DNA of 64,000 nt, from positions 1 through 64,000 of the forward strand of contig CANPVD010000080.1 of assembly GCA_947581615.1 (NCBI GenBank). The letters are read 5' to 3'. The notes beneath the pieces were generated by a model. The model was not told the DNA's origin. It saw only the letters and a list, made by a program, of their open reading frames with translations, and made no database searches. Each line of letters opens with the position of its first letter. Within the stretch, counting starts at the first letter, position 1. This document shows positions 1 through 9,354 of this stretch, one piece after another. The stretch is from Candidatus Humimonas hydrogenitrophica. GTDB taxonomy: Bacteria; Gemmatimonadota; Gemmatimonadetes; Palauibacterales; Palauibacteraceae. Made by a program: the position numbers and the translations under genes.

Positions 1-363
1 GTGCTGCTCGGACTGATGCCCCGCACGGCCTCCGAGACGAGAACCTTCGTGCTCCTGTGCGTCGTGGCGGCCGTGTGCGAGGAGTACGTGTTTCGGGGCT
101 TCGCCCTCGGGGTGCTGACGGCCTGGACCGGCTCGGCGTGGGCGGGGGCCGGCGTGGTGGCGCTCTCCTTCGGCCTCTCGCACGGGTACCAGCGTGTGGG
201 TGGCGTCCTGCGGGCGGCCGGTCTCGGCATGCTGCTGGCCGTGCCCGTCGTGATCACCGGGAGCCTGTTCCCGGCGATCGTGGCGCACTTCTGGATCAAC
301 GTGGTCCTGGGACTGGGCGGGTGGCGATGGCTGCTGGACGAGCCCGGCCACGCCGTGAGCTGA
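1..363 (+). CDS. CPBP-family intramembrane metalloprotease, C-terminal part
   Basis: The reading frame is open from the window edge and probably begins upstream, so this is likely a 3' fragment. The visible 120 residues carry the CPBP (Abi/CAAX protease-like) signatures: EEYVFRG near residues 27-33 (the EExxxR glutamate pair), a histidine in FGLSHG near residue 60, and HFWIN near residue 96. These are the expected metal ligands within hydrophobic helices. Family members cleave within the membrane (prenylated CAAX proteins, bacteriocin self-immunity or unknown substrates). The role here cannot be told. It ends 65 bases before the porin gene on the same strand and could share its transcript. 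Confidence 0.8.
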   Translation: MLLGLMPRTASETRTFVLLCVVAAVCEEYVFRGFALGVLTAWTGSAWAGAGVVALSFGLSHGYQRVGGVLRAAGLGMLLAVPVVITGSLFPAIVAHFWINVVLGLGGWRWLLDEPGHAVS

Positions 364-428
364 GACGTTTCCGACGCGTCGATCGTCGTACGCGCGGGGC
401 TGAAGAGCGGACCGGAGGAGGGAACGTC

Positions 429-1607
429 ATGAGAGGATGGGGTCGGGCGGATGGACGGAGATCGGCGGGCCTCCGGGTGGGTGCGATGGCCGGGTGTGCG
501 CTGCTGGCCCTGGCGGTCGGCCCACGGTCGGCCGCGGCGCAGCAGGGAGGAGACGGGACGTCGCCGACGATCAAGTTCGGCGGCCTGCTGCAGACGGGGC
601 TACTGCTGGGTCCTGGGGACCTGGGCGAGCTGGACGGCTTTCGAGTGTTCGACGCCCGCCTGCGGGCCGACGGCAAGATCGGCATCGTGTTCGACTACGA
701 TGTCCAGGCGGCGTTCGACCGATCGCAGGACCGCGTGCGCCTCCTGGACGCCCGCTTGACGCTGCCCATCAGGCCCGAGCTGGCGGTGAGCCTGGGCCAG
801 TTCAAGGCACCGTTCGGCGGCGAGGAGCTAGAGGAGAAGGGCGACATCACCTTCCTGGAGCGGTCGCAGATCACCGATCTCCTCGCGCCGGGGCGCCAGG
901 TGGGGGCCCAGGCGTCGGGCTCCTTCCTGGAAGATCGGCTGAAGTACCGGGCGGGTCTGTTCAACGGGAACGGGCGGTCCCTGCAGAACGACAACGGGTC
1001 CTTCCTGTACGCGGCGCACGTCCAGTTCAACAATGTGGGACCGGTCGAATTCTACGAGGACCTCATGGTGCAGGTGGGAGCCAGCTTCGCCTTCTCGCGG
1101 GATAGCGCCGTGGACCTCACCAACGGGGGCGCGTACGTGGGCCGGCCGATCGGGCTCCGGGCTTTCGCCGGCGACCGGACTCTGTGGAGTGTGGACCTGC
1201 GCTCCAGCTACCGGGGCTTCTTCCTGCGCGGCGAGTACATGCACGGCAAGCTCGATCCGCCGGGGGAGCCGGTGTGCGTCACCGCTCCCTGTCCGAGCGA
1301 TGCGGCCGACGTGGACGGCGGCTACCTCGAGGGGGGCTACAGCTACCTGGGCGCCATCGAGAGCGTGCTGCGCTTCGACTCCATGACCCGTGGCTTCGTG
1401 GTCGCCCCCGGCACCGGTCAGGCCGGGTTCACGCCCGAGGGGGGCAGCTTCCTGGTCGTGGGTCTCAACCTGCTACCGGGTTACCACACCAAGATCGGCC
1501 TGCAGTATGCGTTCGGGCTCGGATCCGCCCGGCTCGGACCTCCGAGCACCGGGGGGGTCGGGCTGGCGGACGGGCAGTTCGGGCTCGTGACGCAGGTCAA
1601 CTTCTAG
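429..1607 (+). CDS. Phosphate-selective porin O/P family outer membrane protein
   Basis: A 392-residue protein starting at the ATG preceded by GGAGGAGGGA, rather than at the longer upstream frame. A signal peptide covers about residues 1-37 (hydrophobic core AGCALLALAV, cleavage near SAAA-QQ). The body has the alternating pattern of a beta barrel with an FDYDVQ-type segment near residue 95 and a KAPFGGEELE segment typical of OprO/OprP porins, and it ends in a terminal phenylalanine as outer membrane barrels do. The family forms anion channels, several selective for phosphate or polyphosphate. It converges on the pst/pho operon, which supports a phosphate role, but no PHO-box-like repeat was found in front of it. 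Specificity is inferred. Confidence 0.85.
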   Translation: MRGWGRADGRRSAGLRVGAMAGCALLALAVGPRSAAAQQGGDGTSPTIKFGGLLQTGLLLGPGDLGELDGFRVFDARLRADGKIGIVFDYDVQAAFDRSQDRVRLLDARLTLPIRPELAVSLGQFKAPFGGEELEEKGDITFLERSQITDLLAPGRQVGAQASGSFLEDRLKYRAGLFNGNGRSLQNDNGSFLYAAHVQFNNVGPVEFYEDLMVQVGASFAFSRDSAVDLTNGGAYVGRPIGLRAFAGDRTLWSVDLRSSYRGFFLRGEYMHGKLDPPGEPVCVTAPCPSDAADVDGGYLEGGYSYLGAIESVLRFDSMTRGFVVAPGTGQAGFTPEGGSFLVVGLNLLPGYHTKIGLQYAFGLGSARLGPPSTGGVGLADGQFGLVTQVNF

Positions 1608-1616
1608 GGTGCTCGG

Positions 1617-1652
1617 GCCGGCGGGCTCGGCGAGGTCTACGAGCCCGCCGGC
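1617..1652. terminator. Bidirectional hairpin between porin and phoU
   Basis: A perfect 13-base-pair inverted repeat (left arm 1617-1629, right arm 1640-1652) with a 10-base loop lies between the convergent porin and phoU genes. The right arm includes codons of the phoU 3' end. There is no clear T run, so termination or 3'-end stabilisation is inferred from position. Confidence 0.6.
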
Positions 1653-2314
1653 TCGCGCAGTCCCCGCGCGTGCCGGATGGTCTGGCCGCGCACCATGTAG
1701 ATCACGTCCTCGGCCACGTTGGTGGCCAGGTCGGCGATCCGCTCCAGGTTCCGGCCGATGAGGATGACCTGCAGGCAGGCGGAGATCTCCTCCTCCAGCA
1801 TATGGGTCAGCATCACACGGAACAGCGACTCCTGCAGCGCGTCCACGTGATCGTCGCGGCGCAGCACCTCCACGGCGGCGGTGGCATCCGCGCGCAGGAA
1901 GGCATCGAGGGCGTCCCGGAGCATCGCCCGCGCCATCCGGCTCATCTCCGGCAGCTCCGGCGGCATGGACGGATAGTGCCGCCCCTCCCGCAGTCTGCCC
2001 ACCGCCTGGGCGATGTTGACCGCGTGGTCTCCGATTCGTTCCAGGTCGTTGTTGATCTTGAGGATCGTGACAATGACCCGCAGGTCCGAAGCCATCGGCT
2101 GGTGCAGCGCCAGCAGCTCGATGGCCGTCTCCTCGATCGTGACCTCGGTCTCGTCGATGCCCCGGTCGGCCTCGATGATGGACTTCGGGTCATGGTCGCT
2201 GCGTCGTCCGGCCAGCTCCGTCGCGTCGCCCACGAGCTTCTCGACCTCGTGGGACATCGCCAGGAGCTTCTGCTTCAGGGCTTCGAGCTTGCCTTCGAAA
2301 TGGGTCTGGACCAT
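1637..2314 (-). CDS. phoU: Phosphate transport system regulatory protein PhoU
   Basis: A 225-residue protein of the usual PhoU length, beginning MVQTHFEGKLEALKQKLL. It is two copies of a three-helix PhoU domain, each with an acidic metal-binding helix (ELAGRRSDHDPKSIIEAD in the first; ERIADLATNVAEDVIYM in the second). PhoU binds PstB and the PhoR kinase and signals phosphate sufficiency, keeping the Pho regulon off. It lies 19 bases downstream of pstB as the last gene of pstS-pstC-pstA-pstB-phoU, the standard order. Expression should follow the pst transcript. Confidence 0.95.
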   Translation of the reverse strand: MVQTHFEGKLEALKQKLLAMSHEVEKLVGDATELAGRRSDHDPKSIIEADRGIDETEVTIEETAIELLALHQPMASDLRVIVTILKINNDLERIGDHAVNIAQAVGRLREGRHYPSMPPELPEMSRMARAMLRDALDAFLRADATAAVEVLRRDDHVDALQESLFRVMLTHMLEEEISACLQVILIGRNLERIADLATNVAEDVIYMVRGQTIRHARGLREPAGS

Positions 2315-2333
2315 GGGGCTCCCCGGGCCGTGA

Positions 2334-3359
2334 TCAGCCGAAGCGACCGGTGATGTAATCCTCGGTCTGCCTCTCGCTGGGATTCGTGAAGATGCGCTCC
2401 GTCGGGCCGAATTCCACCACGTAGCCCTTGTAGAAGAAGGCCGTGAAGTCGGAGATCCGGGCGGCCTGCTGCATGTTGTGGGTCACGATCACGATCGTGT
2501 ACTGGTCCTTCAGCGTATCGACGAGCTCCTCGAGCTTGGCCGTGGCCACCGGATCCACCGCCGATGTGGGCTCGTCCATGAGCAGCACCTCGGGCTCGAC
2601 CGCGATCGCCCGCGCGATGCACAGCCGCTGCTGCTGGCCACCGGAGAGGGCCGTGCCGGGCTCGTCCAGCTTGTCGTTGACCTCGTCCCACAGCGCGGCG
2701 CCGCGCAGGGCGCTTTCGACCCGCTCCTCGAGCTGGGATCGCGAGATCCTGTAGTGCAGACGGAGACCGTAGGCCACGTTGTCGAACACCGACATCGGGA
2801 ACGGCGTCGGACGCTGGAAGATCATCCCGACGCGGCGGCGCAGGTCGATGAGGTCCATCTCCGGGTCCAGGAGGTTCTCCCCGTCCAGCAGCACCGTGCC
2901 GGAGGCACGCTGGTCCCGGTAGAGCTCGAACATCCGGTTGTACACCCGAATGTGGGTGGACTTGCCGCAGCCCGAGGGTCCGATGATCGCCGTGACCCGG
3001 CGCTCGGCGACCTCGAGGTCGTTCCCGAACAGCACCTGCCGGTCCCCGTACCAGAAGTCGAGGCCACGGACCAGGATCTTGGCCGGTGCCTCGAGCGTCG
3101 ATGGGTCCGCCACGGCGTGGGGGCCCCGATCCCGGACCTCGGGCACGGGCGGTGCCGGGGGCGCGGACCGCGCGTCTCTCGGCGATTCTCCGGCGGCCAC
3201 CGGATCCAGGTCCTCCCGTCGATCCTCGGCCGGGACCTCCTGCATGCGGGCCTCCTCGGGCTCCTGGGCGGCGGACCGTCTGCCGTTGGATCCCGGACGG
3301 GCCGCTTCGTCCTCGCGGGTCCCTGGCGAGGAGGGTGCCATCCTCCGGGCTTCGCTCAT
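2334..3359 (-). CDS. pstB: Phosphate ABC transporter ATP-binding protein PstB with long N-terminal extension
   Basis: The ATPase of the PstSCAB high-affinity phosphate importer. Walker A is [12 protein letters not shown], the signature motif is LSGGQQQR and Walker B is [12 protein letters not shown]; the Q-loop segment [11 protein letters not shown] is typical of PstB. At 341 residues it is about 85 longer than usual PstB: residues 1-88 are a low-complexity Pro/Glu/Arg/Ala stretch before the conserved [12 protein letters not shown] start of the domain. An internal ATG at residue 39 is possible, so part of the extension may be untranslated. Two positions differ from the common pattern: His after the Walker A Ser-Thr, and Val in SAVDP where Leu is usual. 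The start overlaps the pstA stop (ATGA). Confidence 0.95.
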   Translation of the reverse strand: MSEARRMAPSSPGTREDEAARPGSNGRRSAAQEPEEARMQEVPAEDRREDLDPVAAGESPRDARSAPPAPPVPEVRDRGPHAVADPSTLEAPAKILVRGLDFWYGDRQVLFGNDLEVAERRVTAIIGPSGCGKSTHIRVYNRMFELYRDQRASGTVLLDGENLLDPEMDLIDLRRRVGMIFQRPTPFPMSVFDNVAYGLRLHYRISRSQLEERVESALRGAALWDEVNDKLDEPGTALSGGQQQRLCIARAIAVEPEVLLMDEPTSAVDPVATAKLEELVDTLKDQYTIVIVTHNMQQAARISDFTAFFYKGYVVEFGPTERIFTNPSERQTEDYITGRFG

Positions 3360-4255
3360 GTCTCGACTTCACCCACGCGCCAGCGCGTGAAGACCGTCAC
3401 CACGAGCACCAGGAGGGTGATCAGCAGGGACGCCCCCCACGCCAGGCGCTGCCAGTCAGAGTACGGGGACATCGCGTAGTTGAAAATGGTCACCGTGAGG
3501 TTGGCGGTCGGCTCGGCGAAGTTCTTCGGCCAGTAAGGGCTGTTCAGCGCCGTGAACAGGAGGGGGGCGGTCTCTCCGCTCACGCGGGCCACCGAGAGGA
3601 GGATTCCCGTGGCCAGCCCCGAGCGCGCCGCGCGGAATACCACGCCCAGCGTCGTCTTCCAGCGCGGCGCCCCCAGGGCGAGGGAGGATTCCCGCATCGC
3701 GTCCGGCACGAGGCCGAGCATGTCCTCCGTCGTGCGCGCGACGTACGGGAAGATGAGGATGGCGAGAGACACCCCCCCGGCCAGGCCCGAGAAGTGGCCC
3801 ATCGTCACGACCATGAGCGTGTATACGAACAGGCCGGAGAGGATGGAGGGGATGCCGAGCATTACGTTGATCGTGAAGCGCACGAAGGAGCCGAAGCGGG
3901 TGCCCCGACCGAACTCCGACTGGTAGATCCCGGTGAACAGGCCGAGTGGCACGCCGATGAGCGCCGCCATCACGGTCATGGCGGCCGTGCCCAGGATCGC
4001 GTTGGCCAGCCCTCCTCCCGCTTCACCCGGTGGAGACGGGAGGCTGGTGAAGAAGGTCCAGTCCAGCGCCGCCGCGCCCCGCCTGGCCACCACGGCCAGG
4101 ATCCAGAACAGGAACACCAGGGCGAACAGGGCCGCGGCGGTCGAGGCGATCCGGACCATCGTGTCGGATGCCCGCCTCCGCGCCCGCGAGCGCAGCGGGA
4201 ACGGAGGAGCCGAGCGGCCCGTCGTCCTCGTGGCGTCGTAGGTCGTGTCCGTCAT
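3356..4255 (-). CDS. pstA: Phosphate ABC transporter permease PstA
   Basis: A 299-residue inner membrane permease with about six transmembrane helices. The conserved permease loop reads [27 protein letters not shown], the EAA-type motif that docks PstB. The ATG at 4255 overlaps the pstC stop by four bases (ATGA) and was chosen for that reason over an upstream frame antisense to nothing recognisable. A soluble, charged N-terminus of about 35 residues precedes the first helix. It pairs with PstC to form the phosphate channel. Confidence 0.95.
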   Translation of the reverse strand: MTDTTYDATRTTGRSAPPFPLRSRARRRASDTMVRIASTAAALFALVFLFWILAVVARRGAAALDWTFFTSLPSPPGEAGGGLANAILGTAAMTVMAALIGVPLGLFTGIYQSEFGRGTRFGSFVRFTINVMLGIPSILSGLFVYTLMVVTMGHFSGLAGGVSLAILIFPYVARTTEDMLGLVPDAMRESSLALGAPRWKTTLGVVFRAARSGLATGILLSVARVSGETAPLLFTALNSPYWPKNFAEPTANLTVTIFNYAMSPYSDWQRLAWGASLLITLLVLVVTVFTRWRVGEVET

Positions 4256-5196
4256 GCGGTCCGTCCACTGGCGCGGCCCAGTCGGTTGAGCCACAGGTGG
4301 GCCGCCACCTGGATCAAGAAGGTCATGGCCAGGAGAATGAGGCCTAGCTCGATGAGCGAGCTGCGGTACAGCGGCTCGGAAGCCTCGGTGAACTCGTTCG
4401 CCAGGGTGGAAGCGATGCTGTTCCCGGCGGCGAACAGGGAAGCCGAGAGCTGGTGGTTGTTCCCGATCACGAAGGTGACGGCCATCGTCTCGCCGATCGC
4501 GCGGCCGAGCCCCAGGAACACGCCGCCTGCCAGCCCGCGGACGCCGTACGGTATCGTCACATTGCGGACGACCTCCCACGTCGTCGCCCCCATCCCGTAG
4601 GCGGCCTCCTCCAGGACCGGGGGCGTCATCGTGAACACGTCCCGCATCACCGCCGTGATGAACGGGATCACCATCAGGGCCAGGATGACACCCGAAGTGA
4701 AGATCCCGATGCCCATGGTGGGCCCCCTGAAGAAGGGCAGGAAGCCCAGGACCTTCTGCAGGAAGGGCTGGACGTGATCGGCCATGTACGGGGCGAATAC
4801 GAACAGGCCCCACATGCCGAAGATGATGCTCGGGATGGCGGCCAGGAGCTCCACGCCCTGTCGCACCCACTTGGCCAGACCCGGCGGAGCCAGCTTCACC
4901 AGGAAAAGGGCCGTCGCCAGGCTGAGCGGTACGGCGATGAGCAGGGCGAGGAGCGTCGACAGCAGCGTGCCGTAGATGCTGCTCAGCGCTCCGAACGTCC
5001 TGGTGACGGGGTTCCACGTCGACGTCGTGAGGAAGCCGAAGCCGAAGGCGCGGATCGACGGCCAGGCGTTCCGGGCCAGCTCGACGAAGAAGCCGGCCAT
5101 CAGGAGGCAGATGAGGGCCGCGCACGTCACGGCGGCGGCGCGGAACAGGACGTCGGGCCAGCGTTTGGAGCCGAGGCGGCCGGGTCGGGTGCTCAC
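4252..5196 (-). CDS. pstC: Phosphate ABC transporter permease PstC
   Basis: A 314-residue permease of normal PstC length with six predicted membrane helices. Hallmarks are the PSIIFGMWGLFVFAP segment and the EEAAYGMGATTWEVVRNVTIP cytoplasmic loop that contacts the ATPase. It forms the translocation pore with PstA and receives phosphate from the PstS lipoprotein. It follows pstS by about 130 bases, a gap that contains a strong hairpin, and is directly coupled to pstA. Confidence 0.95.
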   Translation of the reverse strand: MSTRPGRLGSKRWPDVLFRAAAVTCAALICLLMAGFFVELARNAWPSIRAFGFGFLTTSTWNPVTRTFGALSSIYGTLLSTLLALLIAVPLSLATALFLVKLAPPGLAKWVRQGVELLAAIPSIIFGMWGLFVFAPYMADHVQPFLQKVLGFLPFFRGPTMGIGIFTSGVILALMVIPFITAVMRDVFTMTPPVLEEAAYGMGATTWEVVRNVTIPYGVRGLAGGVFLGLGRAIGETMAVTFVIGNNHQLSASLFAAGNSIASTLANEFTEASEPLYRSSLIELGLILLAMTFLIQVAAHLWLNRLGRASGRTA

Positions 5197-5245
5197 GGTC
5201 TCACGCGGTCAAGGTGTCGAGGAGCGCCTCGGGAAGCCCGGCAGG

Positions 5246-5280
5246 CCCCACGGCGCGGACGAGACGCCCGCGCCGTGGGG
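5246..5280 (-). promoter_or_regulatory. Strong hairpin in the pstS-pstC intergenic gap
   Basis: Arms 5246-5258 and 5268-5280 form a perfect 13-pair GC-rich stem (extendable by one pair) with a 9-base loop. It lies on the pst transcript between pstS and pstC and has no T tract after it. Such structures often protect or partly terminate the upstream message so that the binding protein is made in excess over the permease; that role is inferred here. Confidence 0.6.
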
Positions 5281-5327
5281 CTCGTGGGCGCCGATGTCGG
5301 TGTCGGCCGTCCCGTCGCCGCCCGGCT

Positions 5328-6497
5328 CTAGGGCCAGACGTTTCCCGAGATCTCCGGCTGCCACTTGCTCTCGATCAGCGTGACCACGTTGTCCGGAATC
5401 GGCACGTAGTCCAGCTTCCTGGCAGCCTCCCGACCGTTGCGGTACGACCAGTCGAAGAACTTGAGGACTTCCTTGATCTCGTCCGGTTTGGCCGGGTGCC
5501 TCTGCAGGAGGACGAACGTGGCACCCGTGATCGGCCACGTGTCGTCGCCCGGCTGATCCGTGACGACCATATAGAAGCCCGGGGCGTTCTGCCAGTCGGC
5601 GTTCCCGGCCGCGGCCATGAAGCTCGAGATCGCGGGAGACACGAACTTGCCGGCCTTGTTCTGGAGCTGCGTGTAGGTCATGTGGTTCTGGATCGCGTAC
5701 GCGTACTCGACGTAGCCGATCGCACCCTCGATGCGCTGGACGTAGCCGGACACGCCCTCGTTGCCCTTGCCACCCACGCCGGTAGGCCACTGGACGGCCT
5801 TGTCGTTTCCCACCTTCTGCTTCCACTCGGGCGACACCTTGGAGAGGTAATTCGTGAAGATCCACGTCGTGCCCGAGCCGTCCGAGCGATGGACCACGGT
5901 GATGTCCTTGCCGGGCAGCGTCACGCCCGGGTTGATCTTCTCGATGGCCGGGTCGTTCCACCTGGTGATCTTTCCCAGGTAGATGTCGGCCAGGAGGCCC
6001 GGTGTGAGCTTGAGCTGGCCCGGCTGGATGCCCGACACGTGCACGGCCAGGACGACGCCACCGACGATGGCCGGAAACTGCATCAGGCCCGCCTGATCGA
6101 GCTCGCTCTTGGTGAGGGGCGCATCGGAGGCGCCGAAGTCGACCGTCCTGGCCTTGATCTGGGCGATTCCGCCGCCCGAGCCGATCGACTGATAGTTGAC
6201 CTGAACGCCCTTGAGCTTCGAGTACTGGCTGGCCCACTGCGCCAGCACCGGGTAGATGAAGGTGGAGCCGGCGCCCGTGAGCGCCTGCCCGGCCGGACTG
6301 GCCGTCGGGTTCGCGGCGGCACCCCCGGTGGTCGTCGCCTCGGTCCCCTTCGCGCTCGTCGAGCCGCTCTCCCCGGCCCTGGCGGAGCCCGCATCACCAC
6401 CGCACGAGGCGGCGACCAGGGCGCCCATCACGACCAGCGTGAGGCCGGCCCATCGACTGCGCGTCGAGTCCGCTCTGTGAAACGCGTGTCTGCCCAT
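5328..6497 (-). CDS. pstS: Phosphate-binding lipoprotein PstS
   Basis: The 389-residue periplasmic receptor of the phosphate importer. The N-terminus has a signal peptide ending in the lipobox VAASC-GG near residue 35, so it is lipid-anchored, followed by a Gly/Ser/Thr/Ala linker. The mature part starts LTGAGSTFIYPVLAQW, a classic PstS opening whose Ser/Thr residues bind phosphate, with the second phosphate loop at VHRSDGSGTTWIF. It heads the pst operon, with GGAGG upstream of its ATG, and lies just downstream of a PHO-box-like repeat, so induction by phosphate limitation through PhoB is expected. Confidence 0.95.
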   Translation of the reverse strand: MGRHAFHRADSTRSRWAGLTLVVMGALVAASCGGDAGSARAGESGSTSAKGTEATTTGGAAANPTASPAGQALTGAGSTFIYPVLAQWASQYSKLKGVQVNYQSIGSGGGIAQIKARTVDFGASDAPLTKSELDQAGLMQFPAIVGGVVLAVHVSGIQPGQLKLTPGLLADIYLGKITRWNDPAIEKINPGVTLPGKDITVVHRSDGSGTTWIFTNYLSKVSPEWKQKVGNDKAVQWPTGVGGKGNEGVSGYVQRIEGAIGYVEYAYAIQNHMTYTQLQNKAGKFVSPAISSFMAAAGNADWQNAPGFYMVVTDQPGDDTWPITGATFVLLQRHPAKPDEIKEVLKFFDWSYRNGREAARKLDYVPIPDNVVTLIESKWQPEISGNVWP

Positions 6498-6584
6498 ATC
6501 GAATCCATCCTCCGGGTTCGGACCACAGTTCGCGGGTGCACCGCACCCGACCGTCAGGGAAGGTGGCCCGACTGCAATGCAGGG

Positions 6585-6613
6585 CCGTCACACGCGTGTA
6601 ACGATCCTGTCAC
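6585..6613 (-). promoter_or_regulatory. Putative PHO box upstream of pstS
   Basis: Three seven-base units read on the plus strand as CCGTCAC (6585-6591), GTGTAAC (6596-6602) and CTGTCAC (6607-6613), each separated by exactly four bases, giving an 11-base period. The Escherichia coli PHO box is built from CTGTCAT-type units with the same spacing. The repeat lies 88-116 bases before the pstS start and overlaps the phoR stop codon. Its reading direction relative to pstS is opposite to the E. coli arrangement. Confidence 0.6.
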
Positions 6614-8217
6614 ACCGCCGGAGGCGCTGCGGGGAGCGTGAACCACACGGTCGTGCCTTCGCCGGGCGCACCCTCGATCCCCACGCTCCCCTGGTGGGCG
6701 GCGACCAGGTGACGGACGATCGAGAGCCCGAGACCCGTGCCGCCCTCGGCGCGACTCCGGCCGGGATCCACGCGCCAGAAGCGCTCGAACACGCGCTCCC
6801 GTTGTGCCATGGGAATGCCGGGTCCCCGATCCGAGACGGCGATGCGAACCCGATCCTCGGCCCGATGCGCGGTAACGAGGATCGCCGAGCCGGCGGGCGC
6901 GTAGCGGCGGGCGTTGTCGAGCAGGTTCCGGAAGATCTGGTCGAGGGCCGAGCGGTCCGCACGCGCGTCGGGAGCCGGGGCCGTGTCCAACCCCAGCGTC
7001 ACCGTGCGCTCTCCCGTTCCGCCCAGCTCCCCCCAGGCCTGTCGGGCGGCGGCCTCGATGGAGACCGATTCGAGCCGCGGTCGCCACGAGCCGGACTCGA
7101 TGCGCGACAGGTCCAGGAGGTCGTCCACCAACCTTCGCATGCGGAGGGCGTTGTGCCGGATCTTGCGCACGAACTCCGCGCGCTGGTCGGGGGCCAGCCC
7201 CTCGTCCTGGAGCGCCTCGGCGAACCCGAGGATGCTGGTGAGCGGCGTCTTGAGCTCGTGGGAGGCGTTGGCCACGAAGTCGCGCCGTACGCCCTCCAGT
7301 CGCCGTAGTCGGGTGAGATCCCGCACGACGAGGAGGATTCGAGTTTCGTGCGGCGTCACCGACACCAGGTAGGTGCGCCTCCCCGACTCGGTCTCCGTCT
7401 CGGCCTGGTGTCCCTCCACGCCCAGATCCAGCGCGTCGAGCACCGCCGGATCTCGGAACAGGCTGCGGGCCGGGCGGCCGATCGCCGGCAGGGGTGCGGC
7501 CATGTCGGCCAGGGCCCGGTTGGCCCGGACGACGATGCCCCGTCGGTCGAGGACCGCGACCGCGTCGTCCATCTGGTCGAACACCCAGACCAGCTCCTCC
7601 TCTTGCGTGCCCTTCTCTCTGGTGGCGTCCGCGGCGTGCACGTGCGCCCTTCCGGCGGGCGCGCGCGCGGCCAGAAAGCGCCGGAAAGGTTCGACCAGGA
7701 AGGCCAACAGGAACAGGTAGGCGACGGCCACGGCCAGGAGTGCGCGGCGCATGTGAACCGCCGGCTCCAGGACCTCGGACACGGGCGTGGCGATCCGGAT
7801 GACGCCGTCCGGCGCCGGGATGGCCACGTAGAAGAGAGTGAATCCGAGCGCCGAGCTGAGTCCCCGGGTGGTTCCGGTCTCGCCCCGCAGCGCGGCCCGC
7901 ACCTCGGGCCTGTCTGCCTCGGACGGTATCGAATCCAGCCGGGACGCGGGCAGGTACGAGTCGCCCACCACCCGCCCGTGGGCGTCGAGCAGGGTGACGC
8001 GATCGACGGCCGCCCGACCCAGCTCGTCCGCCAGGGAATCGCTGAACGACCGACCGGCCGCGGCCGATCGCGCCAGATCCGCCTTCTGCTCAAGCTGCGC
8101 GCGGGCGCCCTGCTCCAGGATCTCCGGGAGCCTGGTGGCCGCGTACCAGTAGGCGAGGCCGATGGTGACGAAGCCCGCGGCCAACAGGGTGACGAGGAGC
8201 CGGAAGCGGGAGGTCAC
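6610..8217 (-). CDS. phoR: Phosphate-regulon type sensor histidine kinase PhoR
   Basis: A membrane histidine kinase of 535 residues from a GTG at 8217, which follows GAGGGG and sits seven bases after the phoB stop; the longer ATG-started frame would overlap phoB. Order: a first transmembrane helix near residues 6-28, an extracytoplasmic sensor domain to about residue 155, a second helix, a PAS domain, a HisKA box NASHELKTPLTSILGF with the phospho-accepting His, and a HATPase domain with DRGPGIP and GGTGLGLSIV motifs. PhoR phosphorylates PhoB when PstSCAB-PhoU signals phosphate shortage. PhoR is preferred over other kinases because of the position next to pst. Confidence 0.88.
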   Translation of the reverse strand: MTSRFRLLVTLLAAGFVTIGLAYWYAATRLPEILEQGARAQLEQKADLARSAAAGRSFSDSLADELGRAAVDRVTLLDAHGRVVGDSYLPASRLDSIPSEADRPEVRAALRGETGTTRGLSSALGFTLFYVAIPAPDGVIRIATPVSEVLEPAVHMRRALLAVAVAYLFLLAFLVEPFRRFLAARAPAGRAHVHAADATREKGTQEEELVWVFDQMDDAVAVLDRRGIVVRANRALADMAAPLPAIGRPARSLFRDPAVLDALDLGVEGHQAETETESGRRTYLVSVTPHETRILLVVRDLTRLRRLEGVRRDFVANASHELKTPLTSILGFAEALQDEGLAPDQRAEFVRKIRHNALRMRRLVDDLLDLSRIESGSWRPRLESVSIEAAARQAWGELGGTGERTVTLGLDTAPAPDARADRSALDQIFRNLLDNARRYAPAGSAILVTAHRAEDRVRIAVSDRGPGIPMAQRERVFERFWRVDPGRSRAEGGTGLGLSIVRHLVAAHQGSVGIEGAPGEGTTVWFTLPAAPPAV

Positions 8218-8224
8218 CGGCCCC

Positions 8225-8920
<696 letters not shown>

Positions 8921-9048
8921 GAGGTCCGGGGGCTCGGGGGCACGCAGGGGCGGCCGTGGCGTGGCACGAGGCCGGGCGGCCGGCGACGGACACAAGATAG
9001 AGGGGGGGGCGGCCCGCGCAACGACGCGCCGCCCGCGGCGCTAGCGTG

Positions 9049-9354
9049 TCAGTCCCGGACCGAGACCAGGAATTGACGGAGCATGGACTCGGGCATCGCC
9101 TCCGCCCGGCGCACGACCTCGGCTTCGGTATCCTCCACGATGACCGGGGCCGTCACGAGGTGCTTCCCACCGCGCTGGAAGGCGATTCGACCGCGGGCCA
9201 GATCGGTGGCTACCGTCTCCGAGAGGAGATGGACCTCCCACTCTTCGTCGCCCAGGACGAGATGACCGAGGCTATGACGCCGTGTGTCGCTGTCCCAGAT
9301 CTGGAGCTGCGGGCCCTCCGCCTCGGTCCCTCGCTCGTCCCCGTCCCGCGTCAC
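9049..9354 (-). CDS. Hypothetical protein, small, coupled to the upstream gene
   Basis: A 101-residue protein from a GTG whose last bases form the stop of the preceding gene (GTGA overlap), which is why the longer upstream frame is not used. The sequence is mixed alpha/beta, with segments HLVLGDEEWEVHLLSETV and IAFQRGGKHLVTAPVIVED and a charged C-terminus rich in Glu and Arg. No signal peptide, membrane helix or known motif was recognised. The coupling suggests it works with the 126-residue product before it. Confidence 0.6.
   Translation of the reverse strand: MTRDGDERGTEAEGPQLQIWDSDTRRHSLGHLVLGDEEWEVHLLSETVATDLARGRIAFQRGGKHLVTAPVIVEDTEAEVVRRAEAMPESMLRQFLVSVRD

Noticed and set aside
8996-9048. 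Inverted repeat before phoB as a terminator of the small-gene trio
   Set aside because: The stem is only seven pairs with a long loop, so it was not called.
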